The notes: a model not told the origin generated them from the sequence alone. A stretch of 64,000 bases of DNA from Mesobacillus sp. S13 (GCF_020422885.1 NZ_CP084622.1:3367001-3431000); one strand, 5' to 3'; positions 1 to 7,578 are shown, numbered from the stretch's first letter. Program-made: numbers and translations.

Positions 1-1650
1 GGAGTCCTTCAATAGAGCAATATATTTCTCTTCGTACCCCTTGCCTTCTTCCTGTGCCAGCGCATAAATCCCTAATGAAAATAAATAACCGAAGGTATAC
101 GGGAAGTTGTAAAAAGGTACTCCCGTGATAAAGAAGTGCAGCTTTGAAGCCCAGAATAATGGATGATACTCATCCAGTGCACCACCATATGCTTCTGTCT
201 GGGCATTCTTCATCAATTCTCCCAGCCTTTCTGTGGTGACAACTCCCTCTTTGCGTTCTTCATAGAATTTCGTTTCAAACAGGAACCTTGAGTGAATATT
301 CATTAGAAGCGCTACCGAACGCTGAATTTTATCTTCCAACAGACTCAGCTTCTCATCTTTTGTTTTCGCGTTCTTGACAGAAGCATCGGAAACGATCATT
401 TCAGCGAATGTAGAGGCGGTTTCAGCAACATTCATCGCATAATTACGATTAAGCAAGTGCAAATCGCGCATGGCATAGGTGTGGAAACCATGTCCAAGCT
501 CATGGGCAAGTGTAGAAACATTGGATGGAGTGCCTGAGTACGTCATGAAAATCCGCGATTGGCTGCTCTCCGGGAAGAAAGTGTGGAATCCGCCTGGAGC
601 CTTACCAGGACGATCTTCTGCCTCAATCCAATTGTTTTCAAACGCCATTCTCGCAAAGTCAGCATTCTCCTTGCCAAATTGTTCAAAGTTATCGACGATG
701 AAATCTGCACCTTCCTGATAGGACATTTTCGATTCGGTGCTGCCAATCGGTGCATCTAAATCGTACCAACTCAGTTTGTCCAGTCCAAGAAGCTTTGCTT
801 TGCGGTTCAGGAACTGAACAAATGGCTCCTTATTGTCGGAAATAACCTCCCACATGGCATCGAGTGTTTCCTTTTTCATCCTGTTAATGTCTAGCGGCTC
901 TTTCAATACATCTTCCCAGCCACGGAGTTTATAGACATTCAAGCGAAAGCCTGCAAGATGGTTAAGTGTCTTCGCAAAAGCTTCCTCATTCTCTCCCCAT
1001 GCTTTTTCCCATTGAGCAAAAACTTCTTTCCTGACAGATCGGTCAGCATTAGAAAGCTTATTGGCTGCCTGTCCTACAGATAGACTTTCGCCGTTGAAAT
1101 CGATTTTAGTGTTGCCAACTAAAAGGTCGTACATCTGCCCCCAGCCATGATAGCCGTCCACACTCAATGCATTGATGACCGATTCTTCTTTTTCGGAAAG
1201 CCTTTCCGCTGCCCGTTCGCGACGTTCTGTAAGCACAAAACGAAGTTCCTGTAAAAGCCCTTCCTGAACAAGCTCACTCCAGACAGAATCCGAAAAACTG
1301 GATAGCTTCTGATCAAATTTGGTAAGTGCTGTCTGCAAGGACGCACTAAGTTCAGTGACAGCTGCCTTTAATTGTCCGGCCTTTTTATCGTTTGTATTTT
1401 GAGCATGCAGACAGCTGACAAAAGCTCCTGCCTGCCTTACCTTCCTTGCCGCATTATCAAACATTCCTACGAGGCTCTCCAGTGTGGTTCTCTCGCTTTC
1501 TTGGTCAGCAGGCTGCCAGTTTTCAACTTCCTTTTTAAATTGATCGATTTCCACTCCTGCTTCCTTTAGATGTGCAGCAAATTCCGGAGAAGCACTCCCT
1601 CCTTCAAAAAATACGTCTAGGTCCCAGACTTCTGAGTATGTATTCGACAT
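1..1650 (-). CDS. M3 family oligoendopeptidase (PepF-like), C-terminus cut by window
   Basis: Zinc metallopeptidase that hydrolyses short peptides in the cytosol. Translating down from the ATG at 1650 gives 550 uninterrupted residues running off the window edge; family members are roughly 600 residues, so about 50 are missing. The zinc site is visible as HELGH at residues 383-387, with a downstream ETASTFAEM stretch supplying the third ligand at about E410. Both are hallmarks of peptidase family M3. It is transcribed leftwards and diverges from nothing nearby; the next gene, a YjcZ peptide, lies upstream on the same strand. The exact M3 subgroup (PepF versus other Bacillus paralogues) cannot be decided here. 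Confidence 0.9.
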   Translation of the reverse strand, partial: MSNTYSEVWDLDVFFEGGSASPEFAAHLKEAGVEIDQFKKEVENWQPADQESERTTLESLVGMFDNAARKVRQAGAFVSCLHAQNTNDKKAGQLKAAVTELSASLQTALTKFDQKLSSFSDSVWSELVQEGLLQELRFVLTERRERAAERLSEKEESVINALSVDGYHGWGQMYDLLVGNTKIDFNGESLSVGQAANKLSNADRSVRKEVFAQWEKAWGENEEAFAKTLNHLAGFRLNVYKLRGWEDVLKEPLDINRMKKETLDAMWEVISDNKEPFVQFLNRKAKLLGLDKLSWYDLDAPIGSTESKMSYQEGADFIVDNFEQFGKENADFARMAFENNWIEAEDRPGKAPGGFHTFFPESSQSRIFMTYSGTPSNVSTLAHELGHGFHTYAMRDLHLLNRNYAMNVAETASTFAEMIVSDASVKNAKTKDEKLSLLEDKIQRSVALLMNIHSRFLFETKFYEERKEGVVTTERLGELMKNAQTEAYGGALDEYHPLFWASKLHFFITGVPFYNFPYTFGYLFSLGIYALAQEEGKGYEEKYIALLKDS

Positions 1651-1816
1651 TGATTATCCCCCTTTTTTTCTATCATATTATTATAATGTTATTTTTCTAA
1701 AATTTCTATTTTTTCGGATGTTTTTCCGAATCTGTTGTTTTGGGCTTCTATAGTGATGGCCTTGACCAGAATATTAAATGATTCGAAATGGGGGATATAT
1801 GGGCAGAATCAAGAAT

Positions 1817-1847
1817 AAAGGTTTACCCCTTTTCAGGATAAACCTTT
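1817..1847 (-). terminator. Weak hairpin after the YjcZ gene
   Basis: Inverted repeat AAAGGTTTA / TAAACCTTT eight bases beyond the YjcZ stop codon. Only a short, T-poor tail (ATTCTTG) follows, so terminator function is tentative. Confidence 0.4.
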
Positions 1848-1854
1848 GAACCTT

Positions 1855-2001
1855 CTAACTGTAAAAATACCACCATCCGCCAAAAATCAGGACGATGACC
1901 AGCAGGATGATGAACAGCGCAAACCATACACCACTTCCGCCGTAATAACCCGGATAACCTCCATAAGGGGCACCGTATGGTGGATAGTAACCGTAAGGCA
2001 T
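1855..2001 (-). CDS. YjcZ-family small sporulation peptide
   Basis: A 48-residue peptide with a Tyr/Gly/Pro-rich N-terminus (MPYGYYPPYGAPYGGYPGYY), followed by one strongly hydrophobic segment, roughly residues 25-42, and a WWYFYS tail. This composition is the signature of the YjcZ/sporulation small membrane peptide family found in Bacillus spores. The ATG sits behind AAGGAGTGTGAGAGT, a good ribosome binding site. It is too short for many gene finders. Expression late in sporulation is inferred from the family; no promoter was confidently identified. It stands alone between the M3 peptidase and the divergent response regulator. Confidence 0.85.
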   Translation of the reverse strand: MPYGYYPPYGAPYGGYPGYYGGSGVWFALFIILLVIVLIFGGWWYFYS

Positions 2002-2176
2002 ACTCTCACACTCCTTTACTGTATCCTGTTATTACTTTATGGGGATCTGTCCATTTTGGTTTGGGCTTTTAGCAAACCTTTTCAAAAATTTTTAGTAAAA
2101 CTCGTTATATATGCACAGTTTTTCCTTACTTTTCATGTAGGATGAACTTAACAATCATTTTGCAAGGAGTTTTAAT

Positions 2177-2848
2177 ATGGCAACGATTCTGTTAGTAGAT
2201 GATGAAACGCGTATGCTTGATTTGCTTGCGCTGTATTTAACACCATTAGGATATAAATGCATCAAAAAAAATTCTGGCACCGAAGCCATCAGCTTTCTTG
2301 AAGACTACACTGCAGATCTTGTCTTGCTTGATGTCATGATGCCTGAGATGGATGGCTGGGAGACATGCAATGAAATTCGCAAACATTGGGATATTCCCGT
2401 CATCATGCTTACTGCCCGGAGTGAGAAGCCTGACATTGTGCGTGGCTTGAAAACCGGTGCCGATGACTATATCACCAAACCGTTTGATGAAGGTGAATTG
2501 GTTGCAAGGATTGAGGCAGTACTGAGGAGACAAAATAGTAAAAGCCCTCTGCTCTCTTTCAATGGATTAAAACTGAACATAGATTCCTATGATGTTCAGT
2601 TCAATGGCACATTAATTCCTCTTACCCCAAAGGAATTTGCCCTTCTCAGCCTTTTCCTGCAAAACGTCAATAAAGTCTTCACAAGAGAACATTTAATCTC
2701 CACTATATGGGGCTATGGTGTCGATACCGAAGACCGAACGATCGATTCACACGTCAGGAACCTCCGGGATAAACTCCGCAAAGCTGGTTTTGCGGTGGAC
2801 GATTATCTGTCTACCGTTTGGGGCGTGGGCTATAAATGGATAAGTTAA
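2177..2848 (+). CDS. OmpR/PhoB-type response regulator, orphan
   Basis: A 223-residue two-domain transcription factor. The receiver domain (residues 1-120) has the acidic pair D8/D9, phosphoacceptor D52 in LLDVMMP, T79 in MLTA and K101 in TKPF. The C-terminal winged helix (about 130-223) contains the conserved FTREHLISTIWG and DSHVRNLRDKLR stretches, as in PhoB/OmpR proteins. AAGGAG precedes the ATG. No histidine kinase gene lies beside it: the next gene is a globin and the gene behind it is divergent. Its kinase must therefore be encoded elsewhere, or it acts without one. The target genes are unknown. Confidence 0.9.
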   Translation: MATILLVDDETRMLDLLALYLTPLGYKCIKKNSGTEAISFLEDYTADLVLLDVMMPEMDGWETCNEIRKHWDIPVIMLTARSEKPDIVRGLKTGADDYITKPFDEGELVARIEAVLRRQNSKSPLLSFNGLKLNIDSYDVQFNGTLIPLTPKEFALLSLFLQNVNKVFTREHLISTIWGYGVDTEDRTIDSHVRNLRDKLRKAGFAVDDYLSTVWGVGYKWIS

Positions 2849-2939
2849 GATTAGTTTCCTCCTCTTGAGGTTTCGTTCATAATCTATTGGTTATAGAGAG
2901 ATAATAGAGACGTTATCTTTTAGACAGGAGGATTAACAC

Positions 2940-3296
2940 TTGGAAACTTTATATGATCGCCTGGGCGGACAGGATGCCATTTCAAAAGTAGTGGATGTGT
3001 TTTACGAAAAGGTTCTGGCTGATGAAACAGTGAACAAATTTTTCAAGGAAACCGACATGGAAAAACAGCGCCGGCACCAATCTCTGTTTATAAGCTGGGC
3101 GTTAGGGGGACCTAACCAATATTCTGGAAGAAGCATGGAGCTTGCTCATAAAGGGATGAACCTGAATGACGAGCACTTTGGTGCAATCGCCAACCACCTG
3201 GCTGCCAGCCTCAGGGAATTCGATGTCTCGGAACAAGACATCAATGAAGTCCTTGCAAAGTTGACAGAGATGAAAAACGATATACTTTATAAGTAA
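2940..3296 (+). CDS. Group I truncated haemoglobin
   Basis: A 118-residue 2-over-2 globin, the normal length for group I truncated haemoglobins. The sequence starts METLYDRLGG, the typical TrHb opening, and H70 in ELAHKGMNL fits the proximal F8 haem ligand. The start is TTG at 2940 behind ACAGGAGGATTAACAC; no better ATG exists. Family members bind O2 and NO and are linked to NO detoxification or oxygen sensing; the role here is inferred. It lies 91 bases downstream of the response regulator on the same strand, so co-transcription is possible but not shown. Confidence 0.88.
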   Translation: METLYDRLGGQDAISKVVDVFYEKVLADETVNKFFKETDMEKQRRHQSLFISWALGGPNQYSGRSMELAHKGMNLNDEHFGAIANHLAASLREFDVSEQDINEVLAKLTEMKNDILYK

Positions 3297-3363
3297 GACT
3301 CTTTTTACCTTCTATTCTAGGACATGTACAGCGATTATCTAAACGAAACAGCCTATAATAATG

Positions 3364-3395
3364 AAAAAAGGAGAAGGGAAGTCCCCTCTCCTTTT
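3364..3395 (-). terminator. Terminator shared by the globin and the sulfur operon
   Basis: The stem AAAAGGAGA / TCTCCTTTT lies directly beyond the DUF1641 stop codon and continues into a T-run on the minus strand. It sits between convergent genes and could serve both directions. Confidence 0.65.
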
Positions 3396-3956
3396 CTATT
3401 TATTTAATTGTTTAGGCAGGTTTTGCAGGAAGGAGATCATTAATGTCATGCCTTCCCTAGTTTCTTTCTGTGTGACAGCCTTCATCAGCTGCATGGATGA
3501 CAACGGTTCTTTATCCTTTGTTTCCTCTTGAGCATGATGGAAAGCAGTAAGCATTCCATCTACCAGGTCAATGGCTCCCAGCTGGACGAAGGAATCGGCA
3601 AGTTCTACGCCTTTAATTGCCTTTTCAGCCATATCGGTCACCATCGGGCCAGTCATCGCACCCTTCATGGCAGCTGCCATATCCGCAAGCTGCATCAAAG
3701 ATTTCAAGACACCTGTTTCTTCCATGCGTTTCACTTCCATCAAAGTACGCTCGAGGTTCTCAGCCACCTCAGGAAGGGTCTTCAATAAGGAAAGTGTTTC
3801 AGGCTGAAGCAGATCATCGGCCATCTCGACCATCTTTACGCCTGTTTCGGCAATCGACGAGACCATTTCCCCGGTCACCGCATTCATGGCTGCATCTGTG
3901 AAGCTGACGAGTTTATGTTGAGCATTTTGTTGAGCTTGAGGTGTTTCTGTAGCCAT
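3396..3956 (-). CDS. DUF1641 protein (YrhD-like), last gene of sulfur operon
   Basis: A 186-residue helical protein rich in Met, Glu and Leu, with repeated amphipathic stretches and no cysteine-rich motif. It matches the DUF1641 family, which in Bacillus sits beside formate dehydrogenase-like or sulfide:quinone reductase-like enzymes. The start was taken at ATG 3956, behind AAGGGGTGG, instead of the overlapping GTG three codons earlier. It follows the flavoprotein gene by 14 bases, so the two are almost certainly co-transcribed and probably interact. The biochemical role of DUF1641 is not established; an accessory or membrane-tethering role for the reductase is only inference. Confidence 0.8.
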   Translation of the reverse strand: MATETPQAQQNAQHKLVSFTDAAMNAVTGEMVSSIAETGVKMVEMADDLLQPETLSLLKTLPEVAENLERTLMEVKRMEETGVLKSLMQLADMAAAMKGAMTGPMVTDMAEKAIKGVELADSFVQLGAIDLVDGMLTAFHHAQEETKDKEPLSSMQLMKAVTQKETREGMTLMISFLQNLPKQLNK

Positions 3957-3970
3957 CTCAACCACCCCTT

Positions 3971-5107
3971 CTATAAAATCCCTTTGGCATTTAACCAGTA
4001 AAGCTCATTGTATACTGCTTTGAACCAGTGAAGAAGGTCAGACGTTTCTGCTGGCTGCGGCGGGTTATTGTAATCGAATGTAATCATGCTGGCATCTTCA
4101 AGGCTGTTTTCAAGGAAGCAAGCTACCTTGCCATTGTAGACAGCAGTTTCCGGTCGTCCAGTCAATCTGCTAATGATGTTGGCAACTAACGATTCAGACT
4201 GATAGTGTGCTGTTGATCCAGCTTTGCTGATTGGAAGGTTCGTCGCATCGCCAATTACATATACATCATCCTGGCCAATCATTTTCAAAGTTGTACGATT
4301 CGTCGGAATGAAACCGGACTCATCTCCAATACCAGAATCAATCACTGCTTTTGCGCCAGTATGTGCCGGGATCGTAATAAGCATGTCATATTCGTGTTCA
4401 GAGCCGTCCATCGTGATTGCAACCTTGCGTTTTGGATCCACTTCTTCAAGATTGAAGAATGTCTCATATTTGATATCGCGCTTCTCAAATTGCGGAAGAG
4501 CCCATTCTGCAACCGGAACCAATGAATGGATACGGCCGATAGGATAAGCGTATTTGATTTCAATATCCTTGCGACGGCCATTCTTGCGGTAATAGTCATC
4601 CAGCATCAATGCCAGTTCAAGCGGAGCAGCAGGACATTTGTGCGGAACATCGATGGTGATCAGGATTCTTCCTTTCTCCATCGCTGCAAGGTCTTCGCGC
4701 AGACGTTCAGCACCATCCAGTGTATAGAAGTTATGCGCTCCTTCCCTTAAGCCAGGTACACTGTCAAAGTCCGGATGTGATCCCGTCGCAATCACAAGGT
4801 AATCATACTGGTACTGTTTTTTCCCTTTGACTGTCTTCTTTTCGACGTCGATTTTCTCAACGTCATCATATACAAGGTTAACATGTCGATGAACGAGTGT
4901 TTCCTGTTTCCTGATGAAGTGCTCTGATGGCTTTTCATTGAAAGCGATGAATAAGTATCCTGGCTGGTAGATATGCTTTTCTGTATTGGATATCAAGGTC
5001 ACTTCGACTTCACGCTTCTTTATCTCTTCCCCAAGCTGGCGGGCTAATCTGTTTGCGACCATTGTACCCGCGCTGCCGGCCCCAAGAACCACAATTTTCT
5101 TTGTCAT
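3971..5107 (-). CDS. Sulfide:quinone oxidoreductase-like FAD/NAD(P) flavoprotein
   Basis: A 378-residue pyridine nucleotide-disulfide oxidoreductase-fold flavoprotein. The FAD-binding GAGSAG motif is at residues 9-14. A second nucleotide motif ATGSHPDF is near 107, and the FAD-closing GDATNLP near 287. Two cysteines, C158 in HKCPAAP and C330 in VACFLE, correspond in spacing to the redox pair of sulfide:quinone reductases. The start at ATG 5107 is preferred because the upstream GTG overlaps the AGAGGTG binding site. It lies between TusA and DUF1641 genes, supporting oxidation of sulfide or persulfide with electrons passed to quinone. The substrate is inferred. Confidence 0.82.
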   Translation of the reverse strand: MTKKIVVLGAGSAGTMVANRLARQLGEEIKKREVEVTLISNTEKHIYQPGYLFIAFNEKPSEHFIRKQETLVHRHVNLVYDDVEKIDVEKKTVKGKKQYQYDYLVIATGSHPDFDSVPGLREGAHNFYTLDGAERLREDLAAMEKGRILITIDVPHKCPAAPLELALMLDDYYRKNGRRKDIEIKYAYPIGRIHSLVPVAEWALPQFEKRDIKYETFFNLEEVDPKRKVAITMDGSEHEYDMLITIPAHTGAKAVIDSGIGDESGFIPTNRTTLKMIGQDDVYVIGDATNLPISKAGSTAHYQSESLVANIISRLTGRPETAVYNGKVACFLENSLEDASMITFDYNNPPQPAETSDLLHWFKAVYNELYWLNAKGIL

Positions 5108-5169
5108 TTGGTCCACACCTCTTTATTGGTTTCTTTGATGAAGGCTATTACTGAATAAACAGCAATCTT

Positions 5170-5409
5170 TTACTTTACCTTTTTAACTGCGATCTTGAAT
5201 TCATCGCCTTCATTCTCGAGGTAGGCAATTTCGTGGCCCATTTTATTGACCCATTCAGGAATATCAACTGCTGAACCTTTATCAGTAGAAAGTACTTCTA
5301 CCACATCTCCAACTTGTGCTGTTTTGATTCCTTTTACCAATTCCATTAGTGGTCCCGGGCAATATGCCCCTCTTGCATCGATTGATTTAGTCACTCGTAC
5401 TTCACTCAT
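5170..5409 (-). CDS. TusA/SirA-family sulfurtransferase
   Basis: A 79-residue single-domain protein with the family motif YCPGPLMEL; C17 is the presumed persulfide-carrying cysteine of the CPxP motif. Length and fold pattern are those of TusA/YedF/SirA carriers, which pass sulfane sulfur between proteins in the cytosol. GGAGGAAAAAATC precedes the ATG. It is followed 63 bases later by the SQR-like gene and preceded by a DsrE-family gene. DsrE-TusA pairs commonly work together in sulfur trafficking. The partner here is inferred from linkage. Confidence 0.9.
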   Translation of the reverse strand: MSEVRVTKSIDARGAYCPGPLMELVKGIKTAQVGDVVEVLSTDKGSAVDIPEWVNKMGHEIAYLENEGDEFKIAVKKVK

Positions 5410-5529
5410 GATTTTTTCCTCCTGTATAGTTAAGTTTTATGTTAGAATAAGAGAAGATTTTTTCATTTTGGATGAATGGGAAATGGTTGAAAGGCCTGCA
5501 CGCCGTATCACTTTTTCCCTTTATGCAGC

Positions 5530-5931
5530 TTACATCGTAATAACTGTTGCTCCTTGAGTCATTCCCAGGAATTTTGTAACCCCGATCACTCCATCAAACA
5601 CATCGATCATGTCTTCTTCTTGCCAATCCATAATGTCCATTGCTAATGCGCATCCGTAAATGTTAAGTTCTCCCATATCCTTTCCTTCCTGTAAAAGTGA
5701 ATCGAATAATGGAATTTTCTTTGCCAGCATTTCCTTGCCAATCGTTCCAGTGATGAAATCAGTGCTTTCAAAGCTGTCTTTACGGAAGGATTTCAATGCG
5801 TTCATTGTGACGAAGACATTCACAGTCATGCCTGACATTGAAGCAACCGATCCTACCAATGCACCAGCGTGTAACTTTTCAAGATCCTCAGATAATAAAA
5901 TAACGGCTAAAGATGGGGCTTGCTGTTCCAT
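5530..5931 (-). CDS. DsrE/DsrF-like sulfur relay protein
   Basis: A 133-residue protein of the DsrE/F/H-like superfamily. The only cysteine, C94 in IYGCALAMDIM, lies where DsrE-family proteins carry their active persulfide cysteine. GGAGGAAATAAATT precedes the ATG. It is the first gene of the DsrE-TusA-flavoprotein-DUF1641 set, all on the minus strand, with a 120-base gap to tusA. Its probable role is sulfur delivery to or from TusA during sulfide or thiosulfate handling. A peroxiredoxin-like annotation sometimes used for this family is not supported by any motif seen here. Confidence 0.85.
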   Translation of the reverse strand: MEQQAPSLAVILLSEDLEKLHAGALVGSVASMSGMTVNVFVTMNALKSFRKDSFESTDFITGTIGKEMLAKKIPLFDSLLQEGKDMGELNIYGCALAMDIMDWQEEDMIDVFDGVIGVTKFLGMTQGATVITM

Positions 5932-5977
5932 AATTTATTTCCTCCTAATGAAATCGAATGATTTATCTTACACTTAA

Positions 5978-5998
5978 ATTATACCCATACCCCCATAT
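5978..5998 (-). promoter_or_regulatory. Promoter -10 with CsoR/CstR-like operator for the sulfur operon
   Basis: A perfect TATAAT (5978-5983) lies about 47 bases before dsrE. The abutting spacer contains the plus-strand tract ATACCCATACCCCCATAT. C-tracts flanked by AT bases are typical of operators for the CsoR family, which includes the persulfide-sensing CstR. The -35 is weak. No csoR/cstR gene is in the window, so the regulator assignment is inference. Confidence 0.45.
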
Positions 5999-6088
5999 CT
6001 ATGTCTGTTTCTTTTATGTGAACGTTCTTAGTCCAAAAAGTGACAAAACAAGGTGTTCATAGAATTAACTCTTGATTCTTCTGAACTA

Positions 6089-6117
6089 TAATATCCCTTA
6101 AATTTCCATCATAAAAT
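6089..6117 (+). promoter_or_regulatory. Candidate sigma-E-type promoter of sigK
   Basis: TAATATC at 6089-6095 and CATAAAAT at 6110-6117, separated by 14 bases, resemble the sigma-E consensus ATAT box and CATACAAT box. sigK is known to be sigma-E and SpoIIID dependent in Bacillus. The site is about 84 bases before the sigK ATG. Confidence 0.45.
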
Positions 6118-6200
6118 ATTTATAAGGACAGACACAATCGTCCCCCTTCAGACATAGGAATTTATTATAGGCGAAAGCCTAAAAAAGCGGGGGTGGAAAC

Positions 6201-6923
6201 ATGTCGGGCATACTTACAGCACTCGGGTACTTAGTTAAAGAAGTGATCCTTCTTGTTTCGTATGTAAAAAACAATGCATTTCCTCAACCGTTATCTGCAG
6301 CTGATGAGCGAAAGTACTTAAGGTTGATGGCCAATGGCGACCCACACGCCAGAAACATGCTGATTGAGCACAACCTTAGACTTGTCGCACATATCGTGAA
6401 AAAATTCGAAAACACCGGCGAGGATTCAGAGGATTTGATTTCCATTGGAACAATCGGCCTAATCAAGGCTATCGAGAGCTATTCGGAAGGCAAAGGCACC
6501 AAACTGGCAACCTATGCTGCCAGATGTATTGAAAATGAAATCCTCATGCATTTGCGAGCATTGAAGAAAACCAAGAAGGATGTATCCTTACACGACCCAA
6601 TCGGCCAGGACAAAGAAGGAAATGAAATTTCACTGATCGATGTCCTGAAGTCCGAATCAGAAGATGTCATTGATACCATCCAACTCAATATGGAGCTTGA
6701 AAAAGTAAAAGAATATATCGATGTCCTCGATGAACGTGAAAAAGAGGTCATCGTTGGCCGCTTTGGTCTTGATTTGAAAAAGGAAAAAACACAGCGTGAA
6801 ATTGCCAAAGAACTCGGCATCTCAAGAAGTTATGTATCCAGGATCGAGAAACGGGCATTGATGAAGATGTTCCATGAGTTTTATCGTGCGGAGAAAGAAA
6901 AGAAGAAGAATAAAGGACAATAA
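6201..6923 (+). CDS. sigK: RNA polymerase sporulation sigma factor SigK (pro-sigma-K), uninterrupted
   Basis: A 240-residue late mother-cell sigma factor that directs coat and lysis genes. The hydrophobic pro-sequence ([20 protein letters not shown]) ends at S20, followed by [12 protein letters not shown]; this matches the known processing point of pro-sigma-K. Region 2 ([26 protein letters not shown] onward) and the region 4 helix-turn-helix ([23 protein letters not shown]) are complete. Unlike B. subtilis 168, where the gene is split by the skin element, the reading frame is intact through the region around codon 110. GGGGGTGGAAAC precedes the ATG. Confidence 0.97.
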   Translation: MSGILTALGYLVKEVILLVSYVKNNAFPQPLSAADERKYLRLMANGDPHARNMLIEHNLRLVAHIVKKFENTGEDSEDLISIGTIGLIKAIESYSEGKGTKLATYAARCIENEILMHLRALKKTKKDVSLHDPIGQDKEGNEISLIDVLKSESEDVIDTIQLNMELEKVKEYIDVLDEREKEVIVGRFGLDLKKEKTQREIAKELGISRSYVSRIEKRALMKMFHEFYRAEKEKKKNKGQ

Positions 6924-6927
6924 CGAA

Positions 6928-6960
6928 AACCCGGGGACGACTAGCCCGGGTTACTTTTTT
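6928..6960 (+). terminator. Terminator of sigK
   Basis: The stem AACCCGGG / CCCGGGTT with a nine-base loop starts five bases after the stop codon and is followed by ACTTTTTT. Confidence 0.9.
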
Positions 6961-6976
6961 ATGCTATTTAAGCAAG

Positions 6977-7013
6977 AAAAAAGGCATCAACCCAGTATTG
7001 GTTGATACCTTTT
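6977..7013 (-). terminator. Terminator of the yrzI microprotein cluster
   Basis: The minus-strand stem AAAGGTATCAACC / GGTTGATGCCTTT ends in TTTTTTC, seven bases beyond the stop of the 25-residue ORF. It is convergent with the sigK terminator. Confidence 0.8.
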
Positions 7014-7020
7014 GAACATC

Positions 7021-7098
7021 CTATTCTACGCTCACTTCTGCAGCAACTACAAGACCGACAGCTCCGCAGATTACCAATCCCATGACAATCAAAAACAT
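7021..7098 (-). CDS. 25-residue hydrophobic microprotein
   Basis: The ORF encodes a 25-residue peptide, MFLIVMGLVICGAVGLVVAA followed by EVSVE. It is almost entirely hydrophobic over residues 1-20 with an acidic tail, so it is a probable single-pass membrane peptide. AAAGGGGTGATAGGC precedes the ATG with good spacing, and a strong terminator follows the stop. It is the last of a row of tiny minus-strand ORFs beginning with yrzI, but 88 bases separate it from the preceding one, so it may have its own promoter. No family was recognised. The function is unknown. Confidence 0.6.
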   Translation of the reverse strand: MFLIVMGLVICGAVGLVVAAEVSVE

Positions 7099-7186
7099 GC
7101 CTATCACCCCTTTAGCATTCACCCGTGTTTACACCAAATTTATCATATAAGGACGATGCTAAAAGGAAGAGGTTGTGAACATTTTG

Positions 7187-7246
7187 TTAACGATGAGATT
7201 TCTTTTTCTTGAAAATTAGTGTTAAGAGCAAAACATGCAGTGACAT
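7187..7246 (-). CDS. 19-residue basic microprotein in yrzI cluster
   Basis: The ORF encodes MSLHVLLLTLIFKKKKSHR, a short hydrophobic stretch ending in a strongly basic tail. The pattern resembles small membrane-active peptides. GGGAGG lies eight bases before the ATG, which is unlikely by chance this close behind the preceding tiny ORF (24 bases). It would be the third gene of the yrzI transcript. In B. subtilis the yrzI operon is known to contain several comparable cryptic ORFs. Identity to any one of those cannot be confirmed from memory alone. Confidence 0.55.
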   Translation of the reverse strand: MSLHVLLLTLIFKKKKSHR

Positions 7247-7270
7247 ACAATTTACCTCCCGACTCCGTCG

Positions 7271-7330
7271 TTAGGTGGTGTCCTTCTCCACCCATAAGCT
7301 AGCCAGTCTTCTTTGAATTAAATAAATCAT
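7271..7330 (-). CDS. 19-residue microprotein with VEKD motif in yrzI cluster
   Basis: The ORF encodes MIYLIQRRLASLWVEKDTT. AAAGGTGG lies eight bases upstream of the ATG. It starts 38 bases after the yrzI stop and is followed by another tiny ORF. In B. subtilis, translation of a short cryptic ORF in the yrzI operon (S1025) is needed for cleavage of that mRNA by the ribosome-associated nuclease Rae1. This ORF is positioned to be the equivalent, and the C-terminal WVEKD is a candidate cleavage context. That link is inferred from operon position and recollection of the Rae1 work, not from alignment. Confidence 0.6.
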   Translation of the reverse strand: MIYLIQRRLASLWVEKDTT

Positions 7331-7368
7331 TTTCTTTCCACCTTTCTTTAGTTAATTATTCAAATGAA

Positions 7369-7506
7369 TTAAAACGGGCGCAGCATTGTTTGACGAGTTT
7401 TATTATCTTCAACCATTTTTTCAACCATTTCGTTATGGCGAATTTCTTCTAAAGACATTTGACGTTTGTTAATCGTAATTGTAAAAAACAAGATATTTAA
7501 GGTCAT
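7369..7506 (-). CDS. yrzI: YrzI family small protein
   Basis: A 45-residue protein, MTLNILFFTITINKRQMSLE and onward to MLRPF. It has a short hydrophobic N-terminus and a charged helical remainder (EEIRHNEMVEKMVEDN), the characteristic make-up of the YrzI family. The start was chosen at ATG 7506 because a perfect AAAGGAGGTGAACC precedes it; longer in-frame extension runs through two terminator hairpins and is not credible. It heads a set of tiny ORFs on the minus strand. The family is small, and its function is uncertain; toxicity on overexpression has been proposed for the B. subtilis locus. Confidence 0.88.
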   Translation of the reverse strand: MTLNILFFTITINKRQMSLEEIRHNEMVEKMVEDNKTRQTMLRPF

Positions 7507-7537
7507 AATCGGTTCACCTCCTTTAAATTTCCACCCC

Positions 7538-7567
7538 AAAAAGCCGCAAGGATTCCTCCCCTGCGGC
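7538..7567 (-). terminator. Second of two tandem terminators in front of yrzI
   Basis: The minus-strand stem GCCGCAGGG / CCTTGCGGC with an eight-base loop is followed by TTTTTGGGG. It ends only about 20 bases before the yrzI ribosome binding site, leaving no room for a promoter between them. Confidence 0.75.
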
Positions 7568-7578
7568 AAAACGGGCAC

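Noticed and set aside
6201..6923. skin-element junction in sigK
   Set aside because: The frame is continuous, and flanking region 2 and region 4 sequences are contiguous; no recombinase gene is nearby.
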